A DNA stretch of 64,000 nt, taken from NCBI RefSeq assembly GCF_030816505.1, contig NZ_JAUSYB010000001.1:2604001-2668000 (forward strand), written 5' to 3'. Under the pieces are notes generated by a model. The model was not told where the DNA came from and made no database searches. It was given only the letters and a program-made list of their open reading frames with translations. Source of the stretch: Microbacterium sp. W4I20. GTDB lineage: Bacteria; Actinomycetota; Actinomycetes; Actinomycetales; Microbacteriaceae. The first letter of the stretch is position 1; each line of letters begins with the position of its first letter. Position numbers and translations under genes: made by a program. Shown here in pieces: positions 48,052 to 56,925 of the stretch.

Positions 48052-49076
48052 ACGTCTCGTCGCGCACCGAGCTGCGCCGCGCGAGGCGCACCCTCGATCG
48101 GCGCGGGCGCTGGGCGATGGGCATCCTCGTCGTCGCGGTCCTGGCGTCGTTCCTCGCCAGCCTGTCGATCGGCGACACCGTGATCTCACCGGTGCGCGTG
48201 GTGCAGGCGCTGTTCGAGACCGAGGGCGGTGTGCGCATGGTCGTCATCGATTGGCGGATGCCGAGGGCGCTCGCTGCGGTGTTCTTCGGGGCGGCTCTCG
48301 CGCTCTCGGGAACCGTCTTCCAGACGATCACCCGGAACCCGCTCGGCAGCCCCGATGTGATCGGCCTCACCACCGGCGCGTACACCGGCGCGCTGATCGT
48401 GTTGACGACCGGCGGCTCGTCGGGGGTCGTGGTCGCGATCGCCGCTGTGCTCGGCGGGTTCGCGACGGCCGCACTGGTCGCGGCGCTGGTCGCCGGTCGC
48501 GGAGCGCTCGGGTACCGCATCGTGATCGTCGGCATCGGGGTGAGCGCGGTCCTCGCGGCCTTCAACGCCTGGATGCTGCTGCGAGCGCGCCTGGAGGTGG
48601 CGATCTCCGCCGCGATCTGGGGCGCCGGATCGCTGAACGGCGTGGGATGGGCGCAGGCCCTCCTGCCGATCGTGGTCGTCTCCGCGCTGATCGTCGTCCT
48701 GGTGCTCGCGCGCCGCGGCCTGTGGCTCATCGAGCTCGGCGACGACATCGGCACGAGCCTCGGCGGACGCATGAACCTCACCAAGGCGGGACTCGTCGCG
48801 ATCGCCGTGGGCCTCTGCGGCGTGGTCACGGCCGCGATCGGTCCCATCGCCTTCGTCGCCCTCGCCGCACCGCACCTCGCGCGACTCGTCGTCAAGAACG
48901 GTCCGGCGCACCTCGTCGCGACCGCGCTGACGGGAGCTGTCCTGCTGTCCCTCGCCGACATCCTCGGCCAGAACGGCATCCCGGGGCACGCGCTTCCCGT
49001 CGGCGTCGTGACGCTCGTCCTCGGCGGGGTGTACCTGATCTTCCTGGTCGTGCGTTCGGCGCCGCAGCGGTTCTAG
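48048..49076 (+). CDS. FecCD-family permease (second subunit)
   Basis: A 342-residue permease similar to the first, with GTVFQTITRNPLGSPDVIGLTTGAYTGAL and FVALAAPHLARLVVKNGPAHLV. Together with the first it forms the heterodimeric channel. The usual third component, a FepC-like ATPase, is absent: the next gene, 144 bp on, is rpsF. The ATPase must be encoded elsewhere. Confidence 0.93.
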   Translation: MNVSSRTELRRARRTLDRRGRWAMGILVVAVLASFLASLSIGDTVISPVRVVQALFETEGGVRMVVIDWRMPRALAAVFFGAALALSGTVFQTITRNPLGSPDVIGLTTGAYTGALIVLTTGGSSGVVVAIAAVLGGFATAALVAALVAGRGALGYRIVIVGIGVSAVLAAFNAWMLLRARLEVAISAAIWGAGSLNGVGWAQALLPIVVVSALIVVLVLARRGLWLIELGDDIGTSLGGRMNLTKAGLVAIAVGLCGVVTAAIGPIAFVALAAPHLARLVVKNGPAHLVATALTGAVLLSLADILGQNGIPGHALPVGVVTLVLGGVYLIFLVVRSAPQRF

Positions 49077-49096
49077 GCAGCGGTTCTGAGTCCGCG

Positions 49097-49126
49097 TTGG
49101 CGCCCGTCCGGAGCATCCGCTAGACT
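49097..49126 (+). promoter_or_regulatory. Sigma-70-like promoter of rpsF
   Basis: TTGGCG (49097-49102), an 18-base spacer and TAGACT (49121-49126) match the housekeeping consensus and lie about 95 bp before the rpsF start, leaving a leader that contains the hairpin at 49172. Confidence 0.6.
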
Positions 49127-49171
49127 GTCCAGGTTGTCTGCCTTCTGGCGGGCACGTTCACACACCCTCCT

Positions 49172-49194
49172 GTTTCCGCGAGATACGCGGAAAC
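49172..49194 (+). promoter_or_regulatory. Hairpin in the rpsF leader
   Basis: GTTTCCGCG (49172-49180), AGATA loop, CGCGGAAAC (49186-49194): a perfect 9-bp stem in the 5' leader, 10 bases before CCGAAGGAGG. In several bacteria the rpsF leader is bound by S6:S18 for autoregulation; this hairpin is a candidate for such an element, but I cannot confirm the known motif. Confidence 0.5.
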
Positions 49195-49220
49195 CGTTCT
49201 AGTCCGAAGGAGGTGGGTAA

Positions 49221-49590
49221 GTGACGCACCAGTACGAACTCATGGTCATTCTGACCCCCGAGATCGACGAGCGCCAGGTAGCCCCTACGCTCGACAAGTT
49301 CCTGAAGGTCATCACCAACGATGGTGGCTCGATTGACAAGGTCGACATCTGGGGCAAGCGCCGTCTTGCATACGAGATCCAGAAGAAGAACGAGGGCATC
49401 TACGCCGTCGTCAACTTCACCGCCACCAGCGAGGCCACGCAGGAGCTCGACCGTCAGCTGAAGCTGAACGAGCAGATCATGCGCACCAAGGTCCTCCGCT
49501 CCGGAAGAGGCTCAGGCGATGGTCGCATTCGAGGCCAAGCGCACCGAAGAGAAGGCTGCCCGCAAGGCCGCCAAGGCTGCGAAGGCGTAA
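49221..49590 (+). CDS. rpsF: Ribosomal protein S6 (frame break at 49500)
   Basis: S6 of the small ribosomal subunit, 122 residues after correction. From GTG 49221 (with an AAGGAGGTGGG ribosome site) it reads [20 protein letters not shown] and ends in [13 protein letters not shown]. After codon CGC 49497-49499 the frame is off; removing the T at 49500 restores [15 protein letters not shown] and a stop at 49588-49590, the normal S6 tail. Left uncorrected, the reading runs through in frame into ssb and would give a false S6-SSB fusion. Being essential, rpsF is almost certainly intact in the organism; the extra base is probably an error. Confidence 0.95.
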
Positions 49591-49595
49591 GCGCC

Positions 49596-50120
49596 ATGGC
49601 CGGCGAAACCGTCATCACCGTTGTGGGCAACCTCACGGCCGACCCCGAGCTGCGCTACACGCAGAACGGGCTGCCGGTGGCGAACTTCACCATCGCATCG
49701 ACGCCTCGGAACTTCGACCGCGCCGCGAATGAGTGGAAGGACGGCGACGCGCTGTTCCTCCGTGCATCCGTGTGGCGCGAGTTCGCCGAGCACGTGGCGG
49801 GTTCACTGACGAAGGGCATGCGCGTCATGGCGCAGGGCCGTCTGCGTCAGCGCTCCTACCAGGACCGCGAGGGCAACCAGCGCACCGCGATCGAGCTGGA
49901 GGTCGACGAGATCGGCCCCTCGCTCCGGTACGCGACCGCGCAGGTCACCCGTGCGGCGTCGACCGGCGGTGCCGGTGGCGGCCAGGGCGGTGGCGGTGGC
50001 GGACAGTCCCGTCCCGCACAGCAGCAGGTGTCGGAAGAGCCGTGGTCCACGCCCGGTTCCTCGACCAGCGCCGATGCCTGGAGCACTCCGGGCAGCTTCG
50101 GCGACGACACCCCCTTCTAA
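49596..50120 (+). CDS. ssb: Single-stranded DNA-binding protein
   Basis: A 174-residue SSB with an OB-fold N-terminus ([31 protein letters not shown]) and a Gly/Gln-rich linker leading to the acidic tip DDTPF, the interaction peptide for replication and repair partners. ATG 49596 follows the rpsF stop by 5 bp. Typical rpsF-ssb-rpsR-rplI operon; the tail [11 protein letters not shown] is encoded by a short G-rich repeat. Confidence 0.97.
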   Translation: MAGETVITVVGNLTADPELRYTQNGLPVANFTIASTPRNFDRAANEWKDGDALFLRASVWREFAEHVAGSLTKGMRVMAQGRLRQRSYQDREGNQRTAIELEVDEIGPSLRYATAQVTRAASTGGAGGGQGGGGGGQSRPAQQQVSEEPWSTPGSSTSADAWSTPGSFGDDTPF

Positions 50121-50152
50121 ACTCACTCTCGCGGTCTGAGCCCCGGGGACCT

Positions 50153-50176
50153 TGGGTCCCTGAGCTTGTCGAAGGG
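50153..50176. repeat. Second copy of the REP-like element
   Basis: Bases 50153-50174 match one arm of the inverted repeat at 21558-21620 with one base change (CTTGTCGAAG for CCTGTCGAAG), in the ssb-rpsR gap. Only one arm is present here. Confidence 0.7.
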
Positions 50177-50199
50177 CCGCTCATCATTAAGGAAAACCA

Positions 50200-50454
50200 A
50201 TGGCTGGAAAGTCGAGCGGCGACCGCCGCAAGCCGCGGAAGGGTGGCAAGCCCACCGCTCCCGCGAAGTCCATCCGGGTCGGTGTCATCGATTACAAGGA
50301 TGTCGCCACCCTCCGCAAGTTCGTCTCGGAGCGCGGCAAGATCCGCGCCCGTCGTATCACCGGTGTCTCGGTGCAGGAGCAGCGTCTGATCGCCACGGCG
50401 ATCAAGAACGCGCGCGAAATGGCGCTCCTGCCCTACGCTGGCGCCGGCCGGTAA
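50200..50454 (+). CDS. rpsR: Ribosomal protein S18
   Basis: S18 of the small subunit, 84 residues: a basic N-terminus ([19 protein letters not shown]), [22 protein letters not shown] and the [29 protein letters not shown] segment. No CxxC zinc motif is present, as in the zinc-free (C-) paralogue; a zinc-containing paralogue may exist elsewhere. It follows ssb by 79 bp and precedes rplI by 11 bp. Confidence 0.97.
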   Translation: MAGKSSGDRRKPRKGGKPTAPAKSIRVGVIDYKDVATLRKFVSERGKIRARRITGVSVQEQRLIATAIKNAREMALLPYAGAGR

Positions 50455-50465
50455 GGGGTATCGAG

Positions 50466-50918
50466 ATGGCAAAGCTGATTCTCACGAACGAGGTCGCCGG
50501 ACTGGGTAGTGCCGGTGACGTCGTCGAGGTCAAGAACGGGTACGCCCGCAACTTCCTCATCCCGCAGGGTTTCGCCACGGCGTGGACCCGCGGTGGCGAA
50601 AAGCAGGTCGCTTCGATCCAGGCCGCGCGTCAGGCACGCGCGATCCACGATCGTGACGACGCTGTCGCACTGAAGAACGCGCTCGAGGGCACGAAGGTCC
50701 GTCTCGCCGTCAAGGCAGGCGCCGCCGGTCGTCTCTTCGGTTCGGTCAAGACCGACCACGTCGCGGATGCTGTCGCAGCCGCCGGGCTCGGCTCGATCGA
50801 CAAGCGCAAGGTGCAGATCACCTCGCCGATCAAGTCGACCGGTGACCACGAGGCCACCGTTCGTCTGCACGACGACGTGACCGCGGTCATCACGCTGCAG
50901 GTCGTCGCGGCCAAGTAG
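50466..50918 (+). CDS. rplI: Ribosomal protein L9
   Basis: L9 of the large subunit, 150 residues: [33 protein letters not shown] is the N-terminal rRNA-binding domain, followed by the long connecting helix and a C-terminal domain ending [17 protein letters not shown]. It is the last gene of the operon and is followed by a strong terminator. Confidence 0.97.
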   Translation: MAKLILTNEVAGLGSAGDVVEVKNGYARNFLIPQGFATAWTRGGEKQVASIQAARQARAIHDRDDAVALKNALEGTKVRLAVKAGAAGRLFGSVKTDHVADAVAAAGLGSIDKRKVQITSPIKSTGDHEATVRLHDDVTAVITLQVVAAK

Positions 50919-50930
50919 TTCGGTAGCACG

Positions 50931-50962
50931 AACGCCCCCTGTCCTTCGGGACAGGGGGCGTT
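50931..50962 (+). terminator. Strong intrinsic terminator of the rpsF operon
   Basis: AACGCCCCCTGTCC (50931-50944), TTCG loop, GGACAGGGGGCGTT (50949-50962): a perfect 14-bp stem with a stable UUCG tetraloop, 12 bp after the rplI stop. Confidence 0.92.
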
Positions 50963-51286
50963 CTGCGTGTCCGCCGCCGGCACGTTTTTCGGGCCCTTCC
51001 ATCTCTTGCGGCCGGTTCCGCGCGGATTCTCCGCAGAACGTGGGATCGGCCGAAAAACCTGGGCAGGCAGGAAGGGCGGATGCCGGTCACGCCCCGGCTG
51101 CCCGCGCGAAACACTCGGACAGCTGGCGGCAGGAGGGCAGGACGGATGCCCCGTGGGCGCGAGCCCACGGGGCACCCCCTTGCGTCCGTACGCGCACGAC
51201 CGGATCGAGATCCGTCCGTGCGCGACGCGGACGCACCGGCGGTGCGGGTCTCCTCCCCGAGGACGGCCGCACCGCCGGCGTCTGCG
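50963..51286. other. Non-coding gap with stacked hairpins
   Basis: No gene is seen between rplI and the chaplin-like gene. The gap holds an AT-rich inverted pair, GTTTTTCGGGCC (50984-50995) and GGCCGAAAAAC (51048-51058); TGCCCCGTGGGC-GCGA-GCCCACGGGGCA (51147-51174), a perfect 12-bp stem; an imperfect long stem at 51181-51235 (TGCGTCCG with CGGACGCA ends); and CCGGCGGTGCGG/CCGCACCGCCGG (51236-51278). The last of these lies just after the stop of the leftward gene and is its probable terminator. Confidence 0.7.
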
Positions 51287-53017
51287 CTACGCCATCGAGT
51301 GACGACGGCGGAGCAGCCCCGCGCCTCCGAGGAGGAGCAGGAGGGCCAGCCCGACCAGGCCGATGACCGAGGTGCCACCGGTCATCGCGAGACCGTCTGC
51401 AGCGTCGGCCGCAGCGGCCCCGGATGCCGGCTCAGCACCGGTACCGGTTCCCGGGTCCGTTCCCGGGTCAGTCCCGGGGTCGGTGCCAGGGTCTGTTCCC
51501 GGGTCGGTACCCGGGTCCGTGCCGGGGTCGGTTCCCGGGTCGGTGCCGGGGTCGGTTCCCGGGTCGGTGCCAGGGCCCGTACCCGGGTTGGTGACCGTGC
51601 TCTCGCCGACCACCGCGATGGCGTTGCCGCCGATGGTGATCGGGAGGTTCACCGGAAGCGCGATCTGGCTGCCGCCGAGGATCGAGTCCAGGCCGGAGGT
51701 GTCGATCCCGCCGATGCCCGGAAGCATCGGGGCCGGGGCCGCACCTGCTCCGCCGCCGGTCACCGCGCTGGTGCCGAGGACCGAGACGGCGTTGCCGAGG
51801 ACGGATACCGGTGCGGTGACGGGCGCGAGCACCTGGGTGCCGCCGGCGAGCGAGTCATCCCCGCCCGTCGTCACGTCGCCGCCGGTGCCCGCTGCCGGGG
51901 CCGCACCTGCTCCGCCGCCGGTCACCGCGCTGGTGCCGAGGACCGAGATGGCGTTGCCGAGGACCGCCACGGGGGCGGTGACCGGAGCGACGACCTGCGT
52001 GCCGCCGGCGATGCCGTCGGTGCCGGACGTGCCGGCATCCGACGGTGTGCCCGTGGAGCCGCCGGATGCGGGAGCTCCCGGTGCGCCGGTGACCGAGCCG
52101 GTGCCGAGCACGGAGATCGCGTTGCCGACCGCCGAGATCGGTGCGGTGACGGGTGCCACGACCTGCGTGCCGCCGAGGATCGAATCGTCTCCCGACGTCG
52201 TCCCCTCCGTCGCGGGCGCCGATCCCGTCGCCGCTGCGCCGGCCGTCGAGCCGGTGGCCGAACTGGTGCCGAGCACCGAGATGGCGTTGCCGCCGACGGT
52301 GATCGGCGCGGTGACCGGTGCGACGACCTGGGTGCCGCTGCCCACGGCATCCGTCCCGTCGGTCTCCGCCGCGACCGGCGAGGTGGTCGCGGGCGCCGGT
52401 GCTGCGGCTCCCTGCCCTGCCACGCCGCTGGTGCCGATCACCGAGACGGCGTTGCCCGACACGGTGATCGGAGCGTCGACCCGCAGCAGCGCCTGCGTGC
52501 CCGAGAGCACGCCGTCGATGCCGCTGGTCGTCACGGACGGCACTCCAGCCGCGGGAGCCGGGGCCTGGGGAGCCCCGCTCTGGGAACCCGCGGCCGGAGT
52601 GCTGGTCGAGGAGGTGCCGAGCACGCTCACGGAGTTGTTCGTGACCGTCACCGGCACTGTCACCGTGACCACGGCTTGGCTGCCGGATGCCGCGCCGGAC
52701 TCACCGCTCGTGTCAGCGACGGGAGCCGCGGGGGTAGCGGGGGCTACCGGCGCCGCGGGGGCAGCGGGCGGGGGTGGCGGCGGTGTCGGTGCCGGCGGCG
52801 TAGCGGCGGCAGGTGCCGTCGCGGCGGAGGTGCCGAGCAGGGAGATCGCGTTGTTCACGACCGTGATCGGCGCGGTGATCGGTGCCACCGCCTGCGTGCC
52901 GGAGAGCAGACCGTCGTCTCCGGATGTCTCGGCGGCGTTCGCGGCCGTCGCGCCGAACAGGGTGATCCCGCCGGCGATGAGCGTGCCCCAGAGGGCCCGC
53001 TTGAGGGAAGTACGCAT
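51287..53017 (-). CDS. Cell-wall surface protein with eight chaplin-like repeats and LAxTG anchor
   Basis: A 576-residue secreted protein: signal peptide (residues 1-29, ending ATAANAAE), then eight repeats of about 24 residues (for example SGTQVVAPVTAPITVGGNAI and the following SVLG; the last is GGSQIALPVNLPITIGGNAI), separated by Ala/Pro/Gly/Thr-rich linkers, then about ten PGTD tetrapeptides and an LAMTGG anchor followed by a membrane segment and RRRH tail. The repeat pattern SGxxxxxPVxxPVxVxGNxVSVIG matches the Streptomyces chaplin domain but lacks its two cysteines. LAxTG suits sortase class E. The ATG at 53017 follows AGGAG. Probable coat-forming, amyloid-like surface protein; not tested. 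Confidence 0.8.
   Translation of the reverse strand: MRTSLKRALWGTLIAGGITLFGATAANAAETSGDDGLLSGTQAVAPITAPITVVNNAISLLGTSAATAPAAATPPAPTPPPPPPAAPAAPVAPATPAAPVADTSGESGAASGSQAVVTVTVPVTVTNNSVSVLGTSSTSTPAAGSQSGAPQAPAPAAGVPSVTTSGIDGVLSGTQALLRVDAPITVSGNAVSVIGTSGVAGQGAAAPAPATTSPVAAETDGTDAVGSGTQVVAPVTAPITVGGNAISVLGTSSATGSTAGAAATGSAPATEGTTSGDDSILGGTQVVAPVTAPISAVGNAISVLGTGSVTGAPGAPASGGSTGTPSDAGTSGTDGIAGGTQVVAPVTAPVAVLGNAISVLGTSAVTGGGAGAAPAAGTGGDVTTGGDDSLAGGTQVLAPVTAPVSVLGNAVSVLGTSAVTGGGAGAAPAPMLPGIGGIDTSGLDSILGGSQIALPVNLPITIGGNAIAVVGESTVTNPGTGPGTDPGTDPGTDPGTDPGTDPGTDPGTDPGTDPGTDPGTDPGTGTGAEPASGAAAADAADGLAMTGGTSVIGLVGLALLLLLGGAGLLRRRHSMA
51448..51591. repeat. 12-bp minisatellite encoding PGTD repeats
   Basis: About twelve imperfect 12-bp units (variants of GGTCGGTTCCCG on the plus strand) encode the PGTD stalk of the chaplin-like protein between its last repeat and the LAMTGG motif. 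Third-position changes differ between units, so it is not a recent duplication, but copy number may vary between strains. Confidence 0.85.
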
Positions 53018-53128
53018 GATGTTTCTCCTGACTGGAGCTGGGGATATCTGGATGGGTTGCGTGCGATGTGGAGTGCGCGCGCAGCACAGCATCTGCCGTC
53101 CACTGGGGAAGGACGGCGCGACAGCCAG

Positions 53129-54148
53129 TCAGTCAGGAGAGACGTCGGTGTCGGCGACCGGCGACGTCGGCAAGGCGTCGTCGGATGCACCGGAGACCCG
53201 CTCCCAGGCACGGAGCGGGGGCGCGCCGACGTCGCTGATGCGAGCGAGGGCGCTGGAGGATGCTCCGCCGGAACCGGCGGAGGAAGACGGGGAGACCGGA
53301 GATCCGGGCGGTGATCCCGAGGGCACGTCAGAAGGTGCTCCCGGAACCCCGAACCCGTCGGCGGAGTCCGTGGATGATGCAGTGGGGGCTGCGGGCTGGA
53401 CGCCGGCGAGCTCGGGGGTGAAACCGTGGACGGAGAGGCCCGCGGACAGGCTCGCGACGAGGACCTGCGTGGCCGGGCCGCCGCTCGAGATACCGGGACC
53501 ACCGGGGCCGTCCGTACCGTCGGGGCCGTCGATGTCGCCGGGATCCGTCGGATCGATGACCTCGAGGACGGGGGGAACCGTCTCCTCGACGACTCCGCCG
53601 ATCACACCGGCCGTGTCGTCGACGACTCCGATGACTCCGTCGATCAGGTCGACGGCGCCGAGATCGTTCACGAGCTCGCCGACGACAGGAAGGCCGCCGA
53701 CGGCATCCACGATGGGGTCGGTGATCTGCGCGACGGGAGAATCCGAGAGTACGTCGGTCACGGGTGTGGCGACCTTCGCCGCGGTGTCGGTGACCGCCTT
53801 GACGACGGGCTTGACCACGGGTGCGACGACCGGGCCTGCGACCGGAGCCTTCGCGACGGTCTGGGTCACGGTGTTGACGACCGCGGGTGCCACCTGCTGC
53901 ACGGGAGCGACGACGGTCTTCACGACCGGAGCCACCACCTGGGTCACGACGGGGGTGACGGGTGCGGTGGCCGCGGAGACCGTCTCCTTCACGATGGAGG
54001 TGATGCCGTCGAGCGGGCCGTCCGACTGTTCGTCGGCGTGGGCCGTGCCGCCGCCGGCGAAGAGCGTGAGGGTCGCCCAGATGAGCGCGCCGAGGCCACC
54101 CCAGATGACGACGGCGGGAACGCCGCGTCGGGTGGCCCGAGCGTCCAC
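53129..54148 (-). CDS. Secreted Pro/Val-rich protein beside the chaplin-like gene
   Basis: A 339-residue protein of unknown family. The GTG at 54148 has GGGGGAGG five bases before it. Signal: TRRGVPAVVIWGGLGALIWATL then AGGGTAHADE. The mature part is mostly valine/alanine/proline repeats such as VVAPVVKTVVAPVQQVAPAV and PVVAPVVKPVVKAV, then DGPDGTDGPGGPG and a Ser/Gly/Pro-rich C-terminus with no anchor motif. It lies 111 bp upstream of the chaplin-like gene on the same strand, so the two may be one transcript and a shared surface structure. Gene of unknown function; low complexity makes homology hard to judge. Confidence 0.65.
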   Translation of the reverse strand: MDARATRRGVPAVVIWGGLGALIWATLTLFAGGGTAHADEQSDGPLDGITSIVKETVSAATAPVTPVVTQVVAPVVKTVVAPVQQVAPAVVNTVTQTVAKAPVAGPVVAPVVKPVVKAVTDTAAKVATPVTDVLSDSPVAQITDPIVDAVGGLPVVGELVNDLGAVDLIDGVIGVVDDTAGVIGGVVEETVPPVLEVIDPTDPGDIDGPDGTDGPGGPGISSGGPATQVLVASLSAGLSVHGFTPELAGVQPAAPTASSTDSADGFGVPGAPSDVPSGSPPGSPVSPSSSAGSGGASSSALARISDVGAPPLRAWERVSGASDDALPTSPVADTDVSPD

Positions 54149-54368
54149 GTCAACCTCCCCCTCTGAAGGCAACGCATCACCGACGCGAAAGTGCGTCGAT
54201 GCGCTGACGATACTCCCGGCGGAGGCTCTTGTCCAGAGCCATTCCGCTCAGTTCTGGAGCGTCGGATCACGAAGACGCGCCCGGCGAAAACCCGGCTTGA
54301 CTTTCAACAAGTTCTACACATGTCGTCACAGGACGGGGCAACCTTCAATCACGCATTGAGGTCGATTC

Positions 54369-54511
54369 TCATCCACAGGCTGGGGAATCGGAAAACCCCT
54401 GTTCACAGCGATTAAGAAAACCGACATGCGATGCAGTCCACCGGGTTATCCACACCCGTTCTTCACAGACACTCCGGCTTTGTCCGCACGCTCTCCACAG
54501 AGTTATCCACA
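54369..54511. promoter_or_regulatory. DnaA-box cluster upstream of dnaB
   Basis: In the 520-bp gap before dnaB there are two perfect DnaA boxes, TTATCCACA at 54446-54454 and 54503-54511, and one with a single mismatch (TCATCCACA, 54369-54377), in a relatively A/T-rich stretch (54300-54520). No gene is seen in 54173-54669. It may allow DnaA control of dnaB; the distance to the chromosomal origin is unknown. Confidence 0.7.
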
Positions 54512-54669
54512 GGCCGTGTTGCACCCGATTCAGACCGCTCGTACCGTGGTCGAGCGACCGAATGTCGGGGGCTCCTGGTTCGCTGTGTGCACGCGGCCGG
54601 AACGGCCGGAAGGCCGCGGCACCGCCCCATGAGGGCACATTCGTGAAACGTCGCATCGAAGGGAACCGC

Positions 54670-56043
<1,374 letters not shown>

Positions 56044-56139
56044 GTGCAGGGTCCACAGCGGGATGGCATCCCCGGGCGAGCTGGCAGCTGCTCGGCACCC
56101 AGCCACCCGGTGAATCGCCGACAGCAGCGCTGTGGACGA

Positions 56140-56184
56140 TCAACCCCTGGTTGGCATCGTCGCCACCCGTCGCGTCAATAGCGT
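56140..56184 (+). promoter_or_regulatory. Shared operator/promoter element, first copy
   Basis: TCAACCCCTGGTTGGCATC (56140-56158) contains the inverted repeat CAACC-CCT-GGTTG and TTGGCA that could be a -35 box; TAGCGT follows at 56179-56184. An identical 19-mer and TAGCGT with the same 39-bp spacing precede the other ABC operon at 58301. The ATG of the downstream gene is at 56191, seven bases after this block, with no evident ribosome site. Confidence 0.65.
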
Positions 56185-56190
56185 CGAACC

Positions 56191-56925
56191 ATGAGCTGCG
56201 ACACGCTTTCGTCGACCGCACCAGACGGGCCCGACCAGAAGGAACCCCGACTGTGCGCCCGAGGTGTTCGTGTCCGCTACGGCGGGACGGTGGCCTTGGA
56301 GGGCGTCGATCTGATCGTCCGCGACGGCGAATCGGTGGCGATCATGGGGCCGTCGGGATCGGGCAAGAGCACCCTTCTCCACTCCATGGCGGGAATCATC
56401 AGCCCCGACGAGGGAACGGTGACACTGCGCACACGCGAGGGTGTCAGAGAGCTCGGCGGGTTGTCGGACGCAGCGCGGTCGGCAGTGCGCCTCCGGGAAT
56501 ACGGCTTCGTCTTCCAGCAGGGCATGCTCATCCCCGAGCTCACCGCGGCGGAGAACGTCGCAATGCCTCTGCTCTTGGCGGGCGGGCGGAAGAGCGTAGC
56601 GATAGCGCGCGCAGACCTGCTCCTGAGGGAACTGGGTCTGGCGGGTCTCGAGGGCCGCAGGATCGGACAGCTCTCGGGCGGTCAGGCGCAGCGCGTGGCA
56701 ATCGCGCGCGCCCGTGCCACGGACGCTCACGTCGTCTTCGCCGACGAGCCGACCGGCGCGCTGGACTCCAGGACGGCATCGGAAGTACTCGACGTGCTGC
56801 TCGCGGGGACCACCGCGCAGGGGCGGGCGCTGGTCATGGTGACGCACGATGAGGACGTGGCGAGCCGGTGCTCTCGGGTCGTGCGTCTGAAGGACGGTCG
56901 CATCGTCGATAGCCCTACGCGATGA
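56191..56925 (+). CDS. ABC efflux ATPase (MacB/LolD type)
   Basis: A 244-residue ATPase: Walker A GPSGSGKS, Q-loop FVFQQGMLIPELTA, signature LSGGQAQRVAIARA, Walker B VVFADEPTGALD, switch His in MVTHDEDVASRC. This is the class that works with FtsX-like permeases in antibiotic-peptide resistance or export. It overlaps the permease gene by 4 bp. The ATG lies very close to the presumed transcription start, so the mRNA may be leaderless. Confidence 0.93.
   Translation: MSCDTLSSTAPDGPDQKEPRLCARGVRVRYGGTVALEGVDLIVRDGESVAIMGPSGSGKSTLLHSMAGIISPDEGTVTLRTREGVRELGGLSDAARSAVRLREYGFVFQQGMLIPELTAAENVAMPLLLAGGRKSVAIARADLLLRELGLAGLEGRRIGQLSGGQAQRVAIARARATDAHVVFADEPTGALDSRTASEVLDVLLAGTTAQGRALVMVTHDEDVASRCSRVVRLKDGRIVDSPTR

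Noticed and set aside
49221..50120. A genuine S6-SSB fusion protein
   Set aside because: One base at 49500 explains it, and the normal S6 tail and stop are present in the next frame.
51448..51591. Short regular repeats that might be a CRISPR array
   Set aside because: The 12-bp units have no spacers, are in frame inside a coding sequence and encode PGTD; no cas genes are present.
51080..54359. Two very long plus-strand frames (744 and 998 codons) opposite the surface-protein genes
   Set aside because: Their repeats (VPGS, RGR) are the antisense reading of the PGTD and chaplin-like repeats; the minus-strand genes have signal peptides, anchors and ribosome sites.
56140..56175. An ECF-sigma promoter (CAACC with CGTC) before the ABC operons
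   Set aside because: The spacing between CAACC and CGTC differs between the two copies and is too long in both, whereas TTGGCA and TAGCGT keep equal spacing.
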